Below, piece after piece: positions 40,406-49,756 of a stretch of DNA of 53,751 bases. The notes under the pieces were generated by a model. It saw only the letters and a program-made list of their open reading frames with translations. It searched no databases and was not told where the DNA came from. This DNA comes from Onthomonas sp964456525 (lineage in GTDB: Bacteria > Bacillota > Clostridia > Oscillospirales > Oscillospiraceae), in assembly GCA_964456525.1 (NCBI GenBank), contig CAYWAP010000009.1, positions 1-53,751 on the forward strand. The letters are read 5' to 3'. The stretch's first letter is position 1; the number at the start of each line of letters is the position of its first letter. The position numbers and the translations under genes were made by a program.

Positions 40406-41262
40406 GCAACGCAATTATTCAAACGGAAAATATACGCTTTTCCTATGCCGGCATGGACGGCATGGGGCCGGCGGTTTTGGATGGCGTCACCCTGCGCATA
40501 CAGGAAGGCAGCTTTGTGGCCGTTCTGGGCCACAACGGCTGCGGCAAAAGTACGCTGGCCAAGCATATGAACGCCGTTCTGCTGCCAACAGGGGGTACGG
40601 TCTATGTCAGCGGCATCGACACCACGGACGAGAGCCGCTGGCTGGAGATCCGCCGCACCGTGGGCATGGTCTTTCAGAATCCGGACAACCAGCTGGTTGC
40701 CAACGTGGTGGAAGAAGAGGTCGCCTTTGCCCCTGAAAATCTGGGGGTTCCTCCGGAAGAGATCCGGAGACGGGTTGACCGCGCCCTGGAGATTGTCGGC
40801 ATGTCCGCCTATCGGAAGCACGCGCCCCACCGCCTTTCCGGCGGACAGAAGCAGCGGGTTGCCATTGCGGGCGTCATCGCCATGCAGCCCCGCTGCATCG
40901 TGCTGGATGAGCCAACGGCCATGTTGGACCCCATTGGCCGGGAAGAGGTGCTGAAGACCATTCTCCGACTGAATCGGGAGCAGCACACCACCGTTGTCCT
41001 GATTACCCATCATATGGATGAGGCCGCGATGGCAGACCGTCTGATCGTTTTGGACCATGGCAGGGTGTTTGCAGATGGCCGGCCGAAAGAGGTCTTCCAG
41101 GACGTAAAGGGGCTGAAATCCATTGGACTGACGGTTCCGGACACGGTTGGCCTTCTCTATGAGCTGAGGAAATGCGGCATTGATCTGCCGCTGGACGCAC
41201 TTTCGACCGATGCGTGCGCAGAAGCGCTTTACCGGGCGCTCGAGGCAAAAAGTGAGGAATGA
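40402..41262 (+). CDS. ecfA1: ECF transporter ATPase EcfA1
   Basis: A 286-residue ABC ATPase of the energy-coupling factor module. It has Walker A GHNGCGKST, Q-loop MVFQNPDNQLVAN, signature RLSGGQKQRVAIAG, Walker B CIVLDEPTAMLDP, and the switch His in LITHHMDE. The QNPDNQ Q-helix form is typical of EcfA1. ATG 40402 overlaps the methyltransferase stop; the stop overlaps ecfA2 (ATGA). With EcfA2 and EcfT it powers vitamin and metal uptake through separately encoded S components. Confidence 0.94.
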   Translation: MSNAIIQTENIRFSYAGMDGMGPAVLDGVTLRIQEGSFVAVLGHNGCGKSTLAKHMNAVLLPTGGTVYVSGIDTTDESRWLEIRRTVGMVFQNPDNQLVANVVEEEVAFAPENLGVPPEEIRRRVDRALEIVGMSAYRKHAPHRLSGGQKQRVAIAGVIAMQPRCIVLDEPTAMLDPIGREEVLKTILRLNREQHTTVVLITHHMDEAAMADRLIVLDHGRVFADGRPKEVFQDVKGLKSIGLTVPDTVGLLYELRKCGIDLPLDALSTDACAEALYRALEAKSEE

Positions 41263-42137
41263 AACCATTGGATCCTGTGATTGAGACAAAGGACCTGTGC
41301 TGTACCTACAGCACAGGCACACCCTTTGAACATAAAGCCCTTGACCATGTCAACTTCAAAGCCTATCCGGGGGAGTATGTGGGCATCATTGGACACACCG
41401 GCTCTGGCAAGTCCACGCTGATTCAGCATTTGAACGGCCTGTTAAAGCCCGCCTCCGGCCAGGTTTTGCTCCACGGGGAAGATATTTGGGCCAAACCCAA
41501 GGAGATCCGCAAGGTTCGCTTTCGGGTCGGCATGGTGTTTCAGTATCCGGAATATCAGCTCTTTGAAGAGACGGTATATAAGGATATTGCCTTTGGCCCC
41601 ACGAATATGAAGCTGGATCATAATGAGATTGACCGCCGCGTCCATCAGGCCGCGTATTTTGTCGGATTGACAGACGATCAGCTGTCCAAATCCCCCTTTG
41701 AACTTTCCGGCGGCCAGAAGCGCCGGGTGGCCATTGCCGGCGTCATTGCCATGGAACCGGAGGTTCTGATTTTGGACGAACCCACGGCGGGACTGGATCC
41801 CATAGGCCGCGAGTCCATCTTGCGCAACATCCGCGATTACCATGACGCCCGCAACGCCACCGTGATCATCGTCTCCCACTCCATGGAGGAGATGGCCAAA
41901 ACCGTGGATCGCATTGTGGTCATCAACGATGGCACAATTCCCCTGGAGGGGGCGCCCAGGGAGGTCTTTTCCCACGGGGAGGAGCTGCGGAAAATGGGGC
42001 TGAACACACCTCAGCTGACGCAGGTGCTTCACCAGCTAAAGGCCAGGGGCGTGGATATTGACGACAGTATTTACACCATGGAGGACGCGAAAAAAGCGTT
42101 GCTTGCGCTCTGGAACAGGGGGAAGACGCCATGTTGA
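41259..42137 (+). CDS. ecfA2: ECF transporter ATPase EcfA2
   Basis: A 292-residue second ATPase of the heterodimer: Walker A GHTGSGKST, Q-loop MVFQYPEYQLFEETV (the QYPEYQLF form is typical of EcfA2), signature ELSGGQKRRVAIAG, Walker B VLILDEPTAGLDP, switch His in IVSHSMEE. It overlaps EcfA1 by four bases and EcfT by seven, so the three are made together. No substrate-binding S component is encoded nearby, the normal arrangement for a shared (group II) module. Confidence 0.95.
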   Translation: MKPLDPVIETKDLCCTYSTGTPFEHKALDHVNFKAYPGEYVGIIGHTGSGKSTLIQHLNGLLKPASGQVLLHGEDIWAKPKEIRKVRFRVGMVFQYPEYQLFEETVYKDIAFGPTNMKLDHNEIDRRVHQAAYFVGLTDDQLSKSPFELSGGQKRRVAIAGVIAMEPEVLILDEPTAGLDPIGRESILRNIRDYHDARNATVIIVSHSMEEMAKTVDRIVVINDGTIPLEGAPREVFSHGEELRKMGLNTPQLTQVLHQLKARGVDIDDSIYTMEDAKKALLALWNRGKTPC

Positions 42138-42940
42138 GAGATGTCACGTTAGGCCAGTTTTTCCCCGGAAATTCCCTGCTGCACAAGCTGGATCCGCGAA
42201 CCAAACTGATCTGCGTTGTTTTATACATTGTGGCGCTGTTTACGGCAAATAGCATCCTGACGTATGCGCTGTTGCTGATTCTTCTGGTCGCCTGTATCAA
42301 GATCTCGCGGGTGGGATGGCATGCTATTTTGAACGGCATGAAGCCCGTATTTATTATTTTGGTGTTCACCGGCATCCTGAACCTGTTTTACACCTCCGGA
42401 GGAACCGAACTGGTTCATTTCTGGGTCTTTACCATCACAAGCAGCGGCTTGGAGCGGGCTGTTTTTATGGTCGTTCGGATTATGATGCTGATTTCCGGCA
42501 CCTTTCTCATGACCTATACGACGTCGCCCATTGCGCTGACGGACGGGCTGGAGAGCCTGTTGACCCCGCTGAAGAAGATCAAGGCGCCGGTGCATGAGTT
42601 GACCATGATTATGAGCATGGCCCTTCGTTTTATCCCCACGCTGATTGAGGAGACGGATAAGATCATGTCCGCGCAGAAGGCGCGGGGGGCTGACTTTGAA
42701 TCGGGCAATCTGATTCAAAAAGTGAAGTCCATGGTTCCGCTGATGGTTCCCCTGTTTGTCTCCGCCTTCCGCCGCGCAGATGAGCTGGCCGTTGCCATGG
42801 AGTGCCGCTGCTATCACGGGGGAGAGGGCCGCACCCGCATGAAGCAGCTGCACATGCAGCAGCGGGACTATATGGCGCTGGTTCTCTTTGCGGCGCTGGT
42901 GATTGTGATTGCCGCTCTGCGGATGTGCTTCGGACTGTAG
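42131..42940 (+). CDS. ecfT: ECF transporter transmembrane subunit EcfT
   Basis: A 269-residue membrane scaffold with about five to six transmembrane helices. The N-terminal GQFFPGNSLLHKLDPRTKL is a family signature. The coupling-helix motifs that dock on the ATPases are in AQKARGADFESG and in the later AFRRADELAVAMECRCY. Order ecfA1-ecfA2-ecfT-truA is the standard Firmicute arrangement; the ribosomal rplQ gene often placed before it is replaced here by a methyltransferase. Confidence 0.94.
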   Translation: MLRDVTLGQFFPGNSLLHKLDPRTKLICVVLYIVALFTANSILTYALLLILLVACIKISRVGWHAILNGMKPVFIILVFTGILNLFYTSGGTELVHFWVFTITSSGLERAVFMVVRIMMLISGTFLMTYTTSPIALTDGLESLLTPLKKIKAPVHELTMIMSMALRFIPTLIEETDKIMSAQKARGADFESGNLIQKVKSMVPLMVPLFVSAFRRADELAVAMECRCYHGGEGRTRMKQLHMQQRDYMALVLFAALVIVIAALRMCFGL

Positions 42941-43042
42941 AACCTGAGGCCGCGCTGATCTGCCGGATTCCCATCCCGCTTTGGGACGATGGGCGCGTAT
43001 ACGGTTAATCCCTTTGAATGGTTGGAGTAATAAGCTGATATT

Positions 43043-43822
43043 ATGATGAAAAACATTGCCTTAAAGCTGATGTACGTGGGTACAGCATACCACGGATGGC
43101 AAATCCAGAAAAATGCAATCACCATTCAGGAGACTCTGGAAGACAGCCTTTCCAAGGTGCTCAAGCACCCCGTTCGCTGTACGGGGGCAGGACGTACCGA
43201 CGCCGGTGTCCATGCAGAGGTCTACATTGCCAACTTCCGCACGGACAGCACCATTCCCCTGGATCGCCTGCCGCTGGCTGTCAATGCACGACTGCCGGAC
43301 GATATTGTGGTGATGTCTGCCCGGGCGGTCTCGGAGGGATTTAACGCCATCACCTCCTGTGAAAAAAAGGAGTACACCTATCGCATCTATAACTCCCGCA
43401 TCCGCAATGCCTTCTATGTGAACCGCGCGTATTTTTATCCAAAGCACCTGGACGAAAATGTGATGGCCCGGGCGGCCCAGCACCTGGTGGGTACCCACGA
43501 CTTCACAGCCATGCGGGATGTGGGGACGCCGACCAGGAGCAATGTCCGCACGGTTCACTATTTTACCGTCCAGCGCAAGGGCGATCTGATTGAGCTGAAG
43601 GTCTGTGCCAACGGCTTTCTATACAACATGGTTCGCGTGATGACCGGCACGGTTCTCTATGCGGCAGCAGGGAAGTTTGCCCCAGAGGATATTGACGGCA
43701 TTTTGGCAGGGAAAAACCGGACGGCTGGAGGGCCGACGGCGCCGCCCGGAGGCCTTTACATGACGAAACTCTGGTATCGTGAACCGGTTGGACTGGATAC
43801 CGACCCGGAGGTGGTACTATGA
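43043..43822 (+). CDS. truA: tRNA pseudouridine(38-40) synthase TruA
   Basis: A 259-residue enzyme that isomerises uridines 38-40 in the tRNA anticodon arm. The catalytic motif is GRTDAGVHAEV (Asp53), and other family segments are YVGTAYHGWQIQ and FLYNMVRVMTGT. The Shine-Dalgarno is weak, and two ATG codons stand in tandem (43043 and 43046). The 3' end overlaps the next gene by four bases. Confidence 0.94.
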   Translation: MMKNIALKLMYVGTAYHGWQIQKNAITIQETLEDSLSKVLKHPVRCTGAGRTDAGVHAEVYIANFRTDSTIPLDRLPLAVNARLPDDIVVMSARAVSEGFNAITSCEKKEYTYRIYNSRIRNAFYVNRAYFYPKHLDENVMARAAQHLVGTHDFTAMRDVGTPTRSNVRTVHYFTVQRKGDLIELKVCANGFLYNMVRVMTGTVLYAAAGKFAPEDIDGILAGKNRTAGGPTAPPGGLYMTKLWYREPVGLDTDPEVVL

Positions 43823-45006
43823 ATCAACCTGGACGAAGGAGGAAGGCCCCTGGCAAAAAGCAGGTATTGCACAAGGCATTTCGCCTCACCGGCAGCATGA
43901 TTGTGTTCCTCGTCACAGTCGGCCTGGTTCTGCTCGCGCTGCTGGCCATTGTCTATCGCGATCAGCTGAATCTGGACGCGGTCAAACGGTGGATTACCTA
44001 TGGAACCATCTCCCGGGATGATGATGGCATGGCAGATGAATTTGTGTTCAGCGGAAACAGCCAGAGCGGTTTTGCAACGTTGGATGGCGGGCTGCTTGTC
44101 TGCTCCACCACCACATTGCAGCTCTATTCCAGCTCCGGGACCCAGGAGCTGAGCGTGGCCGTCTCCATGGAAAACCCCGTGGTGGATGTCAGTGGGGAGT
44201 ACGCCCTCATTTACGATGCCGGGGGCAGCGAAGCCTATGTGCTCCATGGGGCAAATCAGATCTTTTCCTATGAGACGGACAGCGGATACGATCTCATCTC
44301 CGGCCACATCAATGAGAAGGGCTACTTTACCATTGTCGAGCAGACTTCTGGCTACAAGGCCACCGTGACGGTCTACAACAGCAGTGCCGAAAAGCAGATC
44401 AGCTGGAATGAGTCCACCAATTTCATCATGGATGCCGCTGTCTCGCCGGATAACCGCATCCTCGCCATGATTAAGATCAGCCAGGATGACACCGCCTTCC
44501 ACAGTGAACTGGTGTACTACGATGCCGCCAGCGCCGCTGAACTCTCCAGCACCTCTTTGGAAGATGAACTGGTGATTGACATGCTTTGGAAGGATGATCT
44601 GCTGTGGCTCCAGCTGGAAAACGGCATTGCCATTGTCGATAGCGATGGGGAAGTGGAAGGGAGCTGGTCCGATGACCTTCGTTATCTGGTGAGCTATGCG
44701 CTGGAAGGCAGCGACTTTGCCTTGGAATATCTCAGCAAATACCGCTCCGGGGGCACAGGGGAACTGATGATCATCGATGACGAGGGGAATGTCAGTGTCT
44801 CCCGCACGATCGATGAAGAGATTCTTTCCATCTCCGTGGCAGGAAACTACATCGCCGTGCTGACGCCGGGCTATTTGACGATTTACAAGGATGAGCTGGA
44901 GGAGTACGCCTCCGTTTCTACCGCAACTGCCCGGAAAGCCATTATGCGTGAAGATGGCTCTGTCATGCTCATTGACACCGAAAGTGCCAAGTTGTTTGTC
45001 CCTTAG
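43819..45006 (+). CDS. DUF5711-type membrane-anchored beta-propeller-like protein
   Basis: A 395-residue protein with a basic N-terminus, one transmembrane helix (about residues 24-46) and a long extracytoplasmic part made of repeating short beta-strand units (for example ATLDGGLLVCST, DAAVSPDNRILAMIK, AVLTPGYLTIYKD) that look like degenerate propeller blades. I associate this layout with DUF5711; its function is unknown. ATG 43819 overlaps the truA stop. No terminator is visible after it, but 160 bases separate it from cvpA. Confidence 0.75.
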   Translation: MNQPGRRRKAPGKKQVLHKAFRLTGSMIVFLVTVGLVLLALLAIVYRDQLNLDAVKRWITYGTISRDDDGMADEFVFSGNSQSGFATLDGGLLVCSTTTLQLYSSSGTQELSVAVSMENPVVDVSGEYALIYDAGGSEAYVLHGANQIFSYETDSGYDLISGHINEKGYFTIVEQTSGYKATVTVYNSSAEKQISWNESTNFIMDAAVSPDNRILAMIKISQDDTAFHSELVYYDAASAAELSSTSLEDELVIDMLWKDDLLWLQLENGIAIVDSDGEVEGSWSDDLRYLVSYALEGSDFALEYLSKYRSGGTGELMIIDDEGNVSVSRTIDEEILSISVAGNYIAVLTPGYLTIYKDELEEYASVSTATARKAIMREDGSVMLIDTESAKLFVP

Positions 45007-45167
45007 GTATTGTTTGGAAATTAAACATGTGACCAACGGCGGGAAATTTTTTCGCCTGTGTATTGCGCGGAAAAAGGCCCGTCATTGGGGCATGCTGGCA
45101 TGTTTCAAGCAAGGCCGAAAAGATTGAGAGAAACCATCCCGGTATAGATAAGAGAGGGAATGTATTT

Positions 45168-45764
45168 ATGTCAACTTCGTGGGCCAGTCTTTTAATCAGT
45201 TTTTTGTATCGTTTGAATGGGGTCGATTGGGTCTTTCTGGTTGTGGTATTCCTGTTCATTCTGAAGGGAATCCAAAAGGGGGTGCTTCGGTCGATCGTCC
45301 ATCTGAGCGTGACGGTTCTGGCGGTTTTTATTGCCAGTGTTGGATCCAGCCTGTTCTCTCCTGCGGTTGCCAGCTTTTTTGAACCCCTCGTCTCCGAAGC
45401 GGTTGCTGAGCAGATTGCGGATGTGAGCAATTCCAGTGTGCAGACCTTCAGCAACCGGATGGCATCCGGAATTATGGCGTCCTTGCAGACGACGGTGATT
45501 CATATTGCGCTCTTCGCGTTGATTTTCGCGCTGGTCATGTTGGTATGGTCCCTGTTGAACTCCCGTGTAAGTCTGCTGGTAAATCTTCCTGTTGTCAAAG
45601 GTTTAGACCTGGTCTTTGGCGCCATCTGCGGCGGTTTGATTGGCACTACGATCTATTTGGTGGTGTTGTATGTAGGAAATCACTATGGTTTCGTCCAGAG
45701 CACCGCAATTGAAAACAGCTTTTTCCTGGGAAAATTGGTGTGTCTCTTAGGAATTTTGGTGTAA
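45168..45764 (+). CDS. CvpA-family membrane protein
   Basis: A 198-residue protein with about four transmembrane helices: VDWVFLVVVFLFILKGIQKG at the N-terminus is the typical CvpA opening, followed by further hydrophobic segments ending with LVCLLGILV. CvpA family proteins are linked to colicin V production, envelope homeostasis and biofilm, without a defined biochemical role. ATG 45168 is chosen because a GAGAGGGAA Shine-Dalgarno lies before it; a frame extending to 45063 is not supported. Confidence 0.85.
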   Translation: MSTSWASLLISFLYRLNGVDWVFLVVVFLFILKGIQKGVLRSIVHLSVTVLAVFIASVGSSLFSPAVASFFEPLVSEAVAEQIADVSNSSVQTFSNRMASGIMASLQTTVIHIALFALIFALVMLVWSLLNSRVSLLVNLPVVKGLDLVFGAICGGLIGTTIYLVVLYVGNHYGFVQSTAIENSFFLGKLVCLLGILV

Positions 45765-45767
45765 GAC

Positions 45768-45796
45768 TAGATTTGTTCATATTTGTTTGCTACAAT
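45768..45796 (+). promoter_or_regulatory. Extended -10 promoter of the Clp ATPase gene
   Basis: TGCTACAAT (45788-45796) is an extended -10, with a poor -35 (TAGATT). No CtsR direct repeat or CIRCE element is visible in the 77-base spacer, so heat-shock control of that type is not supported. Confidence 0.5.
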
Positions 45797-45841
45797 CATT
45801 TTCTGGATATTCCGCACACGAACTAAGGAGTTGTTAAAACC

Positions 45842-48400
45842 ATGCAACCTACACTGTGTTCCAAGTGCCATAAAAATGTGGCAGTTGTTTTTATTACCAG
45901 AATGGAGGGCAATGAGACTGTGAACGAGGGTCTGTGCCTGAACTGCGCGAGGAAATTGGGCGTACAGCCTGTCAATGATATGATGGATAGGCTCGGTCTC
46001 TCAGAGGAAGATCTGGAGGGGCTGAGCAGTGAAATGATGAGCGCCTTCGGTGGCCCTGAGGGTTTGGAGGCGTTGAATGAGACGATGATGGGCGACGATT
46101 CCGACGATAGCGAGGATGAGGGCAAAACGGCGACGTTCCCCTTTTTGAATAAGCTCTTCAATCGCTCGACGCCGCCAAAGGACAGCGCCGCTTCCGGCGA
46201 AAAGCAGGGGAAATCTGCCGAGCGCCGGGATGAAAAGGGCGGCAAGGCAAAAAAGAAGAACAAATTCATCGATAATTACTGTGTCTCCCTGACCAGTAGA
46301 GCCAGAGAAGGCAAGCTGGACAATGTTGTGGGCCGCAAGGAGGAAATTGCCCGGGTCATTCAGATCCTGAACCGCCGCCAGAAGAACAATCCCTGCCTGA
46401 TCGGCGAGCCTGGCGTGGGTAAAACTGCCATTGCGGAGGGCCTTGCCCAGAAGATTGTGGCGGGGGAGGTGCCCTACAAGCTGGCCGAGAAGGAGGTCTA
46501 TCTGCTGGATCTGACGGCGCTGGTGGCTGGCACTCAGTTCCGCGGCCAGTTTGAAAGCCGCATGAAGGGCCTGATTGAGGAAATCAAGAGAGCTGGAAAT
46601 ATCATCCTGGTGATTGACGAGGTTCATAACATTGTCGGCGCCGGGGATGCAGAGGGCTCTATGAACGCGGCGAACATCCTGAAGCCCGCCCTTTCCCGTG
46701 GGGAGATTCAGGTCATCGGCGCCACGACGTTCAATGAATACCGGAAATATATTGAAAAGGACAGCGCTCTGGAGCGCCGTTTCCAGCCCGTTACCGTTGC
46801 CGAGCCATCCATTGACGACGCGACAGAGGTCATCCGTGGCATTGCCCATTATTACGAAACCTATCATCAGGTGCTCATCCCGGATGCAATCGCCCGTCAG
46901 GCAGTTGTCATGTCGGAGCGGTATATCACCGACCGTTATCTGCCGGATAAGGCCATTGACCTGATTGACGAGGCGTGTTCGGATGTGAATCTGCACAGCA
47001 AGCAGCTGGCGCAAAAGGCCGATCTGGAAAAGGAAAAAGCGGATCTGGAAAAAGAGCAGGAAATGCTGCTCAATCAGGAGGGCGAGTACGGCCTGCGCCG
47101 GAACGAAGAGATGACGGAAAACGAAAAACAGCAGTCCCGCCGCCGCCAGGAGCTGGCCTCCCTGAATCAGGCCCGTCAGGCCATCCGCTCCAACCAGAAC
47201 ATGACGGAGGAGCAGCGGGAAGAGCGGATGAAGCAGAATGCCGCGCAGATTGAGAAGGTTCAAAACGCGTTGCAGGCGTTGCAGGCGGAGCGCCGCGGCA
47301 TTCAGAATGCAACGGATTCTGCCTCTTTCGAGCGGCGCGCGTTGATTCAAAGCAAGATTATGCGCGTTCAGGGACAGTTGGATGAGCTTAACCGGCAGCC
47401 CCTCCCCACATTGACCACGGAGAATCTGGCCCGGGTCATTGAGCAGTGGACCAACATCCCTGCCAGCCGCATTGAGGAGGCGGAGTTCAGCCGCCTCTCC
47501 GGGTTGGCCTCCCGGCTGAAGCAGCACATCATCGGCCAGGATAAGGCGGTGGACGCCGTCACCCGGGCGATCCGGCGCAACCGCGTTGGGATTTCTCCCA
47601 AGCACAAGCCGGTGTCCTTCATCTTCGTCGGCTCTACCGGTGTGGGTAAGACGGAGTTGGTCAAGCAGCTGGCGGCGGATCTGTTCCATGCCCCCGAATC
47701 CCTGATTCGCCTGGATATGTCCGAGTTCATGGAAAAGCATGCCGTTTCCCGCATCATCGGGTCTCCTCCCGGGTATGTGGGCTATGATGAGGCCGGCCAG
47801 CTGACCGAAAAGATTCGCCGCAAGCCCTACAGCGTGATTCTCTTTGATGAGATTGAAAAGGCCCATCCCGATGTGCTGAACATTTTGCTCCAGATTCTGG
47901 ATGAGGGCCGCGTTACAGACGCCCAGGGCCGCCAGATCAACTTTGAAAACACCGTCATCGTCATGACCTCCAACGCCGGCAGTGCCAGCAAGGAGGGCAC
48001 GGTGGGATTTGGCCGCAGCGTCAATGAGCAGGATGAGGAGCGCACCATGAAGGCGCTGCAATCCTTCCTGCGCCCTGAGTTTATTAACCGTGTGGATGAG
48101 ATTGTCCACTTCAACCGGCTGACCGAAGAGGATTTCAAGGGAATCACCGGCATTATTCTAAACGAGTTGAAGGACTCTCTGGCGGATAAAGGGATTGCCT
48201 TCACCTGGGATGACGCGCTGGTTGACTATCTGACCCGTAAGTCCTACTCCTTGACCTATGGCGCCCGTAACCTGCGCCGTCTGGTACAGCGGGAGCTGGA
48301 GGATGAGATTGCCACCAAGTTGATCGATTCCTATCAGGCGCCCATCACGCGGTTGCAGGCGACGGTTGAAAACGACGCAATCCAGCTTCTGAGTGAATAA
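45842..48400 (+). CDS. ClpE/ClpC-type AAA+ unfoldase with N-terminal zinc finger
   Basis: An 852-residue two-ring unfoldase that would feed ClpP. The N-terminus is a four-cysteine zinc finger (Cys6, Cys9, Cys32, Cys35), as in ClpE, in place of the double Clp-N domain of ClpC. A charged linker (about residues 80-135) follows. AAA-1 has Walker A GEPGVGKT and Walker B ILVIDEVHNI. The middle domain is long, very charged and Gln-rich (about residues 380-530), with a short internal duplication of ADLEKE. AAA-2 has Walker A GSTGVGKT, Walker B VILFDEIEKA and the sensor-2 Arg in YGARNLRR. The gene stands alone with its own promoter. Confidence 0.9.
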   Translation: MQPTLCSKCHKNVAVVFITRMEGNETVNEGLCLNCARKLGVQPVNDMMDRLGLSEEDLEGLSSEMMSAFGGPEGLEALNETMMGDDSDDSEDEGKTATFPFLNKLFNRSTPPKDSAASGEKQGKSAERRDEKGGKAKKKNKFIDNYCVSLTSRAREGKLDNVVGRKEEIARVIQILNRRQKNNPCLIGEPGVGKTAIAEGLAQKIVAGEVPYKLAEKEVYLLDLTALVAGTQFRGQFESRMKGLIEEIKRAGNIILVIDEVHNIVGAGDAEGSMNAANILKPALSRGEIQVIGATTFNEYRKYIEKDSALERRFQPVTVAEPSIDDATEVIRGIAHYYETYHQVLIPDAIARQAVVMSERYITDRYLPDKAIDLIDEACSDVNLHSKQLAQKADLEKEKADLEKEQEMLLNQEGEYGLRRNEEMTENEKQQSRRRQELASLNQARQAIRSNQNMTEEQREERMKQNAAQIEKVQNALQALQAERRGIQNATDSASFERRALIQSKIMRVQGQLDELNRQPLPTLTTENLARVIEQWTNIPASRIEEAEFSRLSGLASRLKQHIIGQDKAVDAVTRAIRRNRVGISPKHKPVSFIFVGSTGVGKTELVKQLAADLFHAPESLIRLDMSEFMEKHAVSRIIGSPPGYVGYDEAGQLTEKIRRKPYSVILFDEIEKAHPDVLNILLQILDEGRVTDAQGRQINFENTVIVMTSNAGSASKEGTVGFGRSVNEQDEERTMKALQSFLRPEFINRVDEIVHFNRLTEEDFKGITGIILNELKDSLADKGIAFTWDDALVDYLTRKSYSLTYGARNLRRLVQRELEDEIATKLIDSYQAPITRLQATVENDAIQLLSE

Positions 48401-48479
48401 GGCAAACGTGGGCAGATTTCTGCCTCCTTGCACAAAACATAAAAGAAAAGAAAAAAGTAGGGACAAAGGAGTGCTTTTG

Positions 48480-49715
48480 ATGGAAGTTCTAGAGCGTTTT
48501 TTGAACTATGTCTCTTATGAGACGACTTCGGATGAAACCTCTGAGGCCACACCCAGTTCGCCCAAAGAGCTGATTTTGGCGGATGAAATTGTCCGGGATT
48601 TGAAGAGCATTGGCATTGAAGACGCCATGCGGGATGATTACGGATATGTTTACGGGAACCTTCCGGCCACTCCCGGCTGCGAACATTACCCGGTCTGCTG
48701 CCTGATTGCCCATATGGACACCTCTCCGGACGCCTCCGGCAAAGATGTCAAGCCCAGAATCGTGGAATATCAGGGCGGCGAGATTGCTCTGGACGAGGAG
48801 AAAACGCTGGTACTGACTCCGGCGCGCTTTCCTTCCCTGAACGACTATGTGGGGCAGAAACTGATTGTCACGGATGGCAAAACGCTCCTGGGAGCGGACG
48901 ATAAGGCCGGGGTGGCCGAAATCGTCAGCGCCGTCCAATACCTCGCCGGGCATCCGGAAATCCGCCACGGCCGTCTGGCGGTTGCCTTTACCCCGGATGA
49001 AGAGGTCGGACGGGGCGCGGATCACTTCGATCTGGAGCGCGTAAAGGCCGACTTTGGCTACACGGTGGACGGCGGTGCGCTGGGTGAGCTGGAATATGAA
49101 AACTTTAACGCGGCCAGCGCCAGCGTGGTATTCCATGGCCGCAATATCCACCCCGGCGAGGCCAAGGATAAGATGGTCAACGCGGTTCTCATGGCCTGCG
49201 ATTTCGTCCGGATGCTGCCCCCGGCGGAGGCGCCGGCGCACACTGAGGGGTATGAGGGCTTTTTCCACGTCAGCCGTATCCAGGGGGATACGAACTGCGC
49301 GGTTGTCAACCTGCTGATTCGCGACCACGACCGCAGCCGTTTTGAGGGCCGCAAAAAACTGCTGGAGGAAATTACAGCGTTTTTGAAGCATCGCTATGGC
49401 GACTGGTGCGTGGAGCTGAATCTGCGTGACAGCTACTACAACATGAAGGAAGTGCTGTCCTCCCATATGGAACTGGTGGAGCAGGCCAAAACTGCCTTCC
49501 AGCGTGTGGGGGTAGAGCCCAAAGTCATCCCCATCCGCGGCGGAACGGACGGCGCCCGCCTCAGCTACATGGGGTTGCCCTGCCCCAATCTGTCCACGGG
49601 TGGACTGAATTTCCACGGCGTGTTTGAATACCTCCCGGTGCGCTCCCTGGAGAAAATGGTGGATGTGCTGGTGGAATTGGTCCAGATTCAGACAGAATCC
49701 TTTGAAAACAGATAA
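48480..49715 (+). CDS. pepT: Peptidase T (tripeptide aminopeptidase)
   Basis: A 411-residue dizinc M20B aminopeptidase that removes the N-terminal residue from tripeptides. Metal-site motifs: IAHMDTSPD, GADDKAG, TPDEEVGRG and the C-terminal His in LNFHGVFEYLPV; the substrate-binding RGGTDGARLSYMGLPCPN is present. ATG 48480 is eight bases after AAAGGAG; a longer frame back to 48393 overlaps the Clp gene and is Lys/Arg-rich. It follows the Clp gene by 79 bases, consistent with peptide turnover downstream of proteolysis. Confidence 0.94.
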   Translation: MEVLERFLNYVSYETTSDETSEATPSSPKELILADEIVRDLKSIGIEDAMRDDYGYVYGNLPATPGCEHYPVCCLIAHMDTSPDASGKDVKPRIVEYQGGEIALDEEKTLVLTPARFPSLNDYVGQKLIVTDGKTLLGADDKAGVAEIVSAVQYLAGHPEIRHGRLAVAFTPDEEVGRGADHFDLERVKADFGYTVDGGALGELEYENFNAASASVVFHGRNIHPGEAKDKMVNAVLMACDFVRMLPPAEAPAHTEGYEGFFHVSRIQGDTNCAVVNLLIRDHDRSRFEGRKKLLEEITAFLKHRYGDWCVELNLRDSYYNMKEVLSSHMELVEQAKTAFQRVGVEPKVIPIRGGTDGARLSYMGLPCPNLSTGGLNFHGVFEYLPVRSLEKMVDVLVELVQIQTESFENR

Positions 49716-49756
49716 CCTGATCCCGGAATGTTCAGGTGAGACAGGAGGAAACGGCA

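Noticed and set aside
45765..45841. CtsR or CIRCE heat-shock operator before the Clp ATPase gene
   Set aside because: No matching direct or inverted repeat in the spacer.
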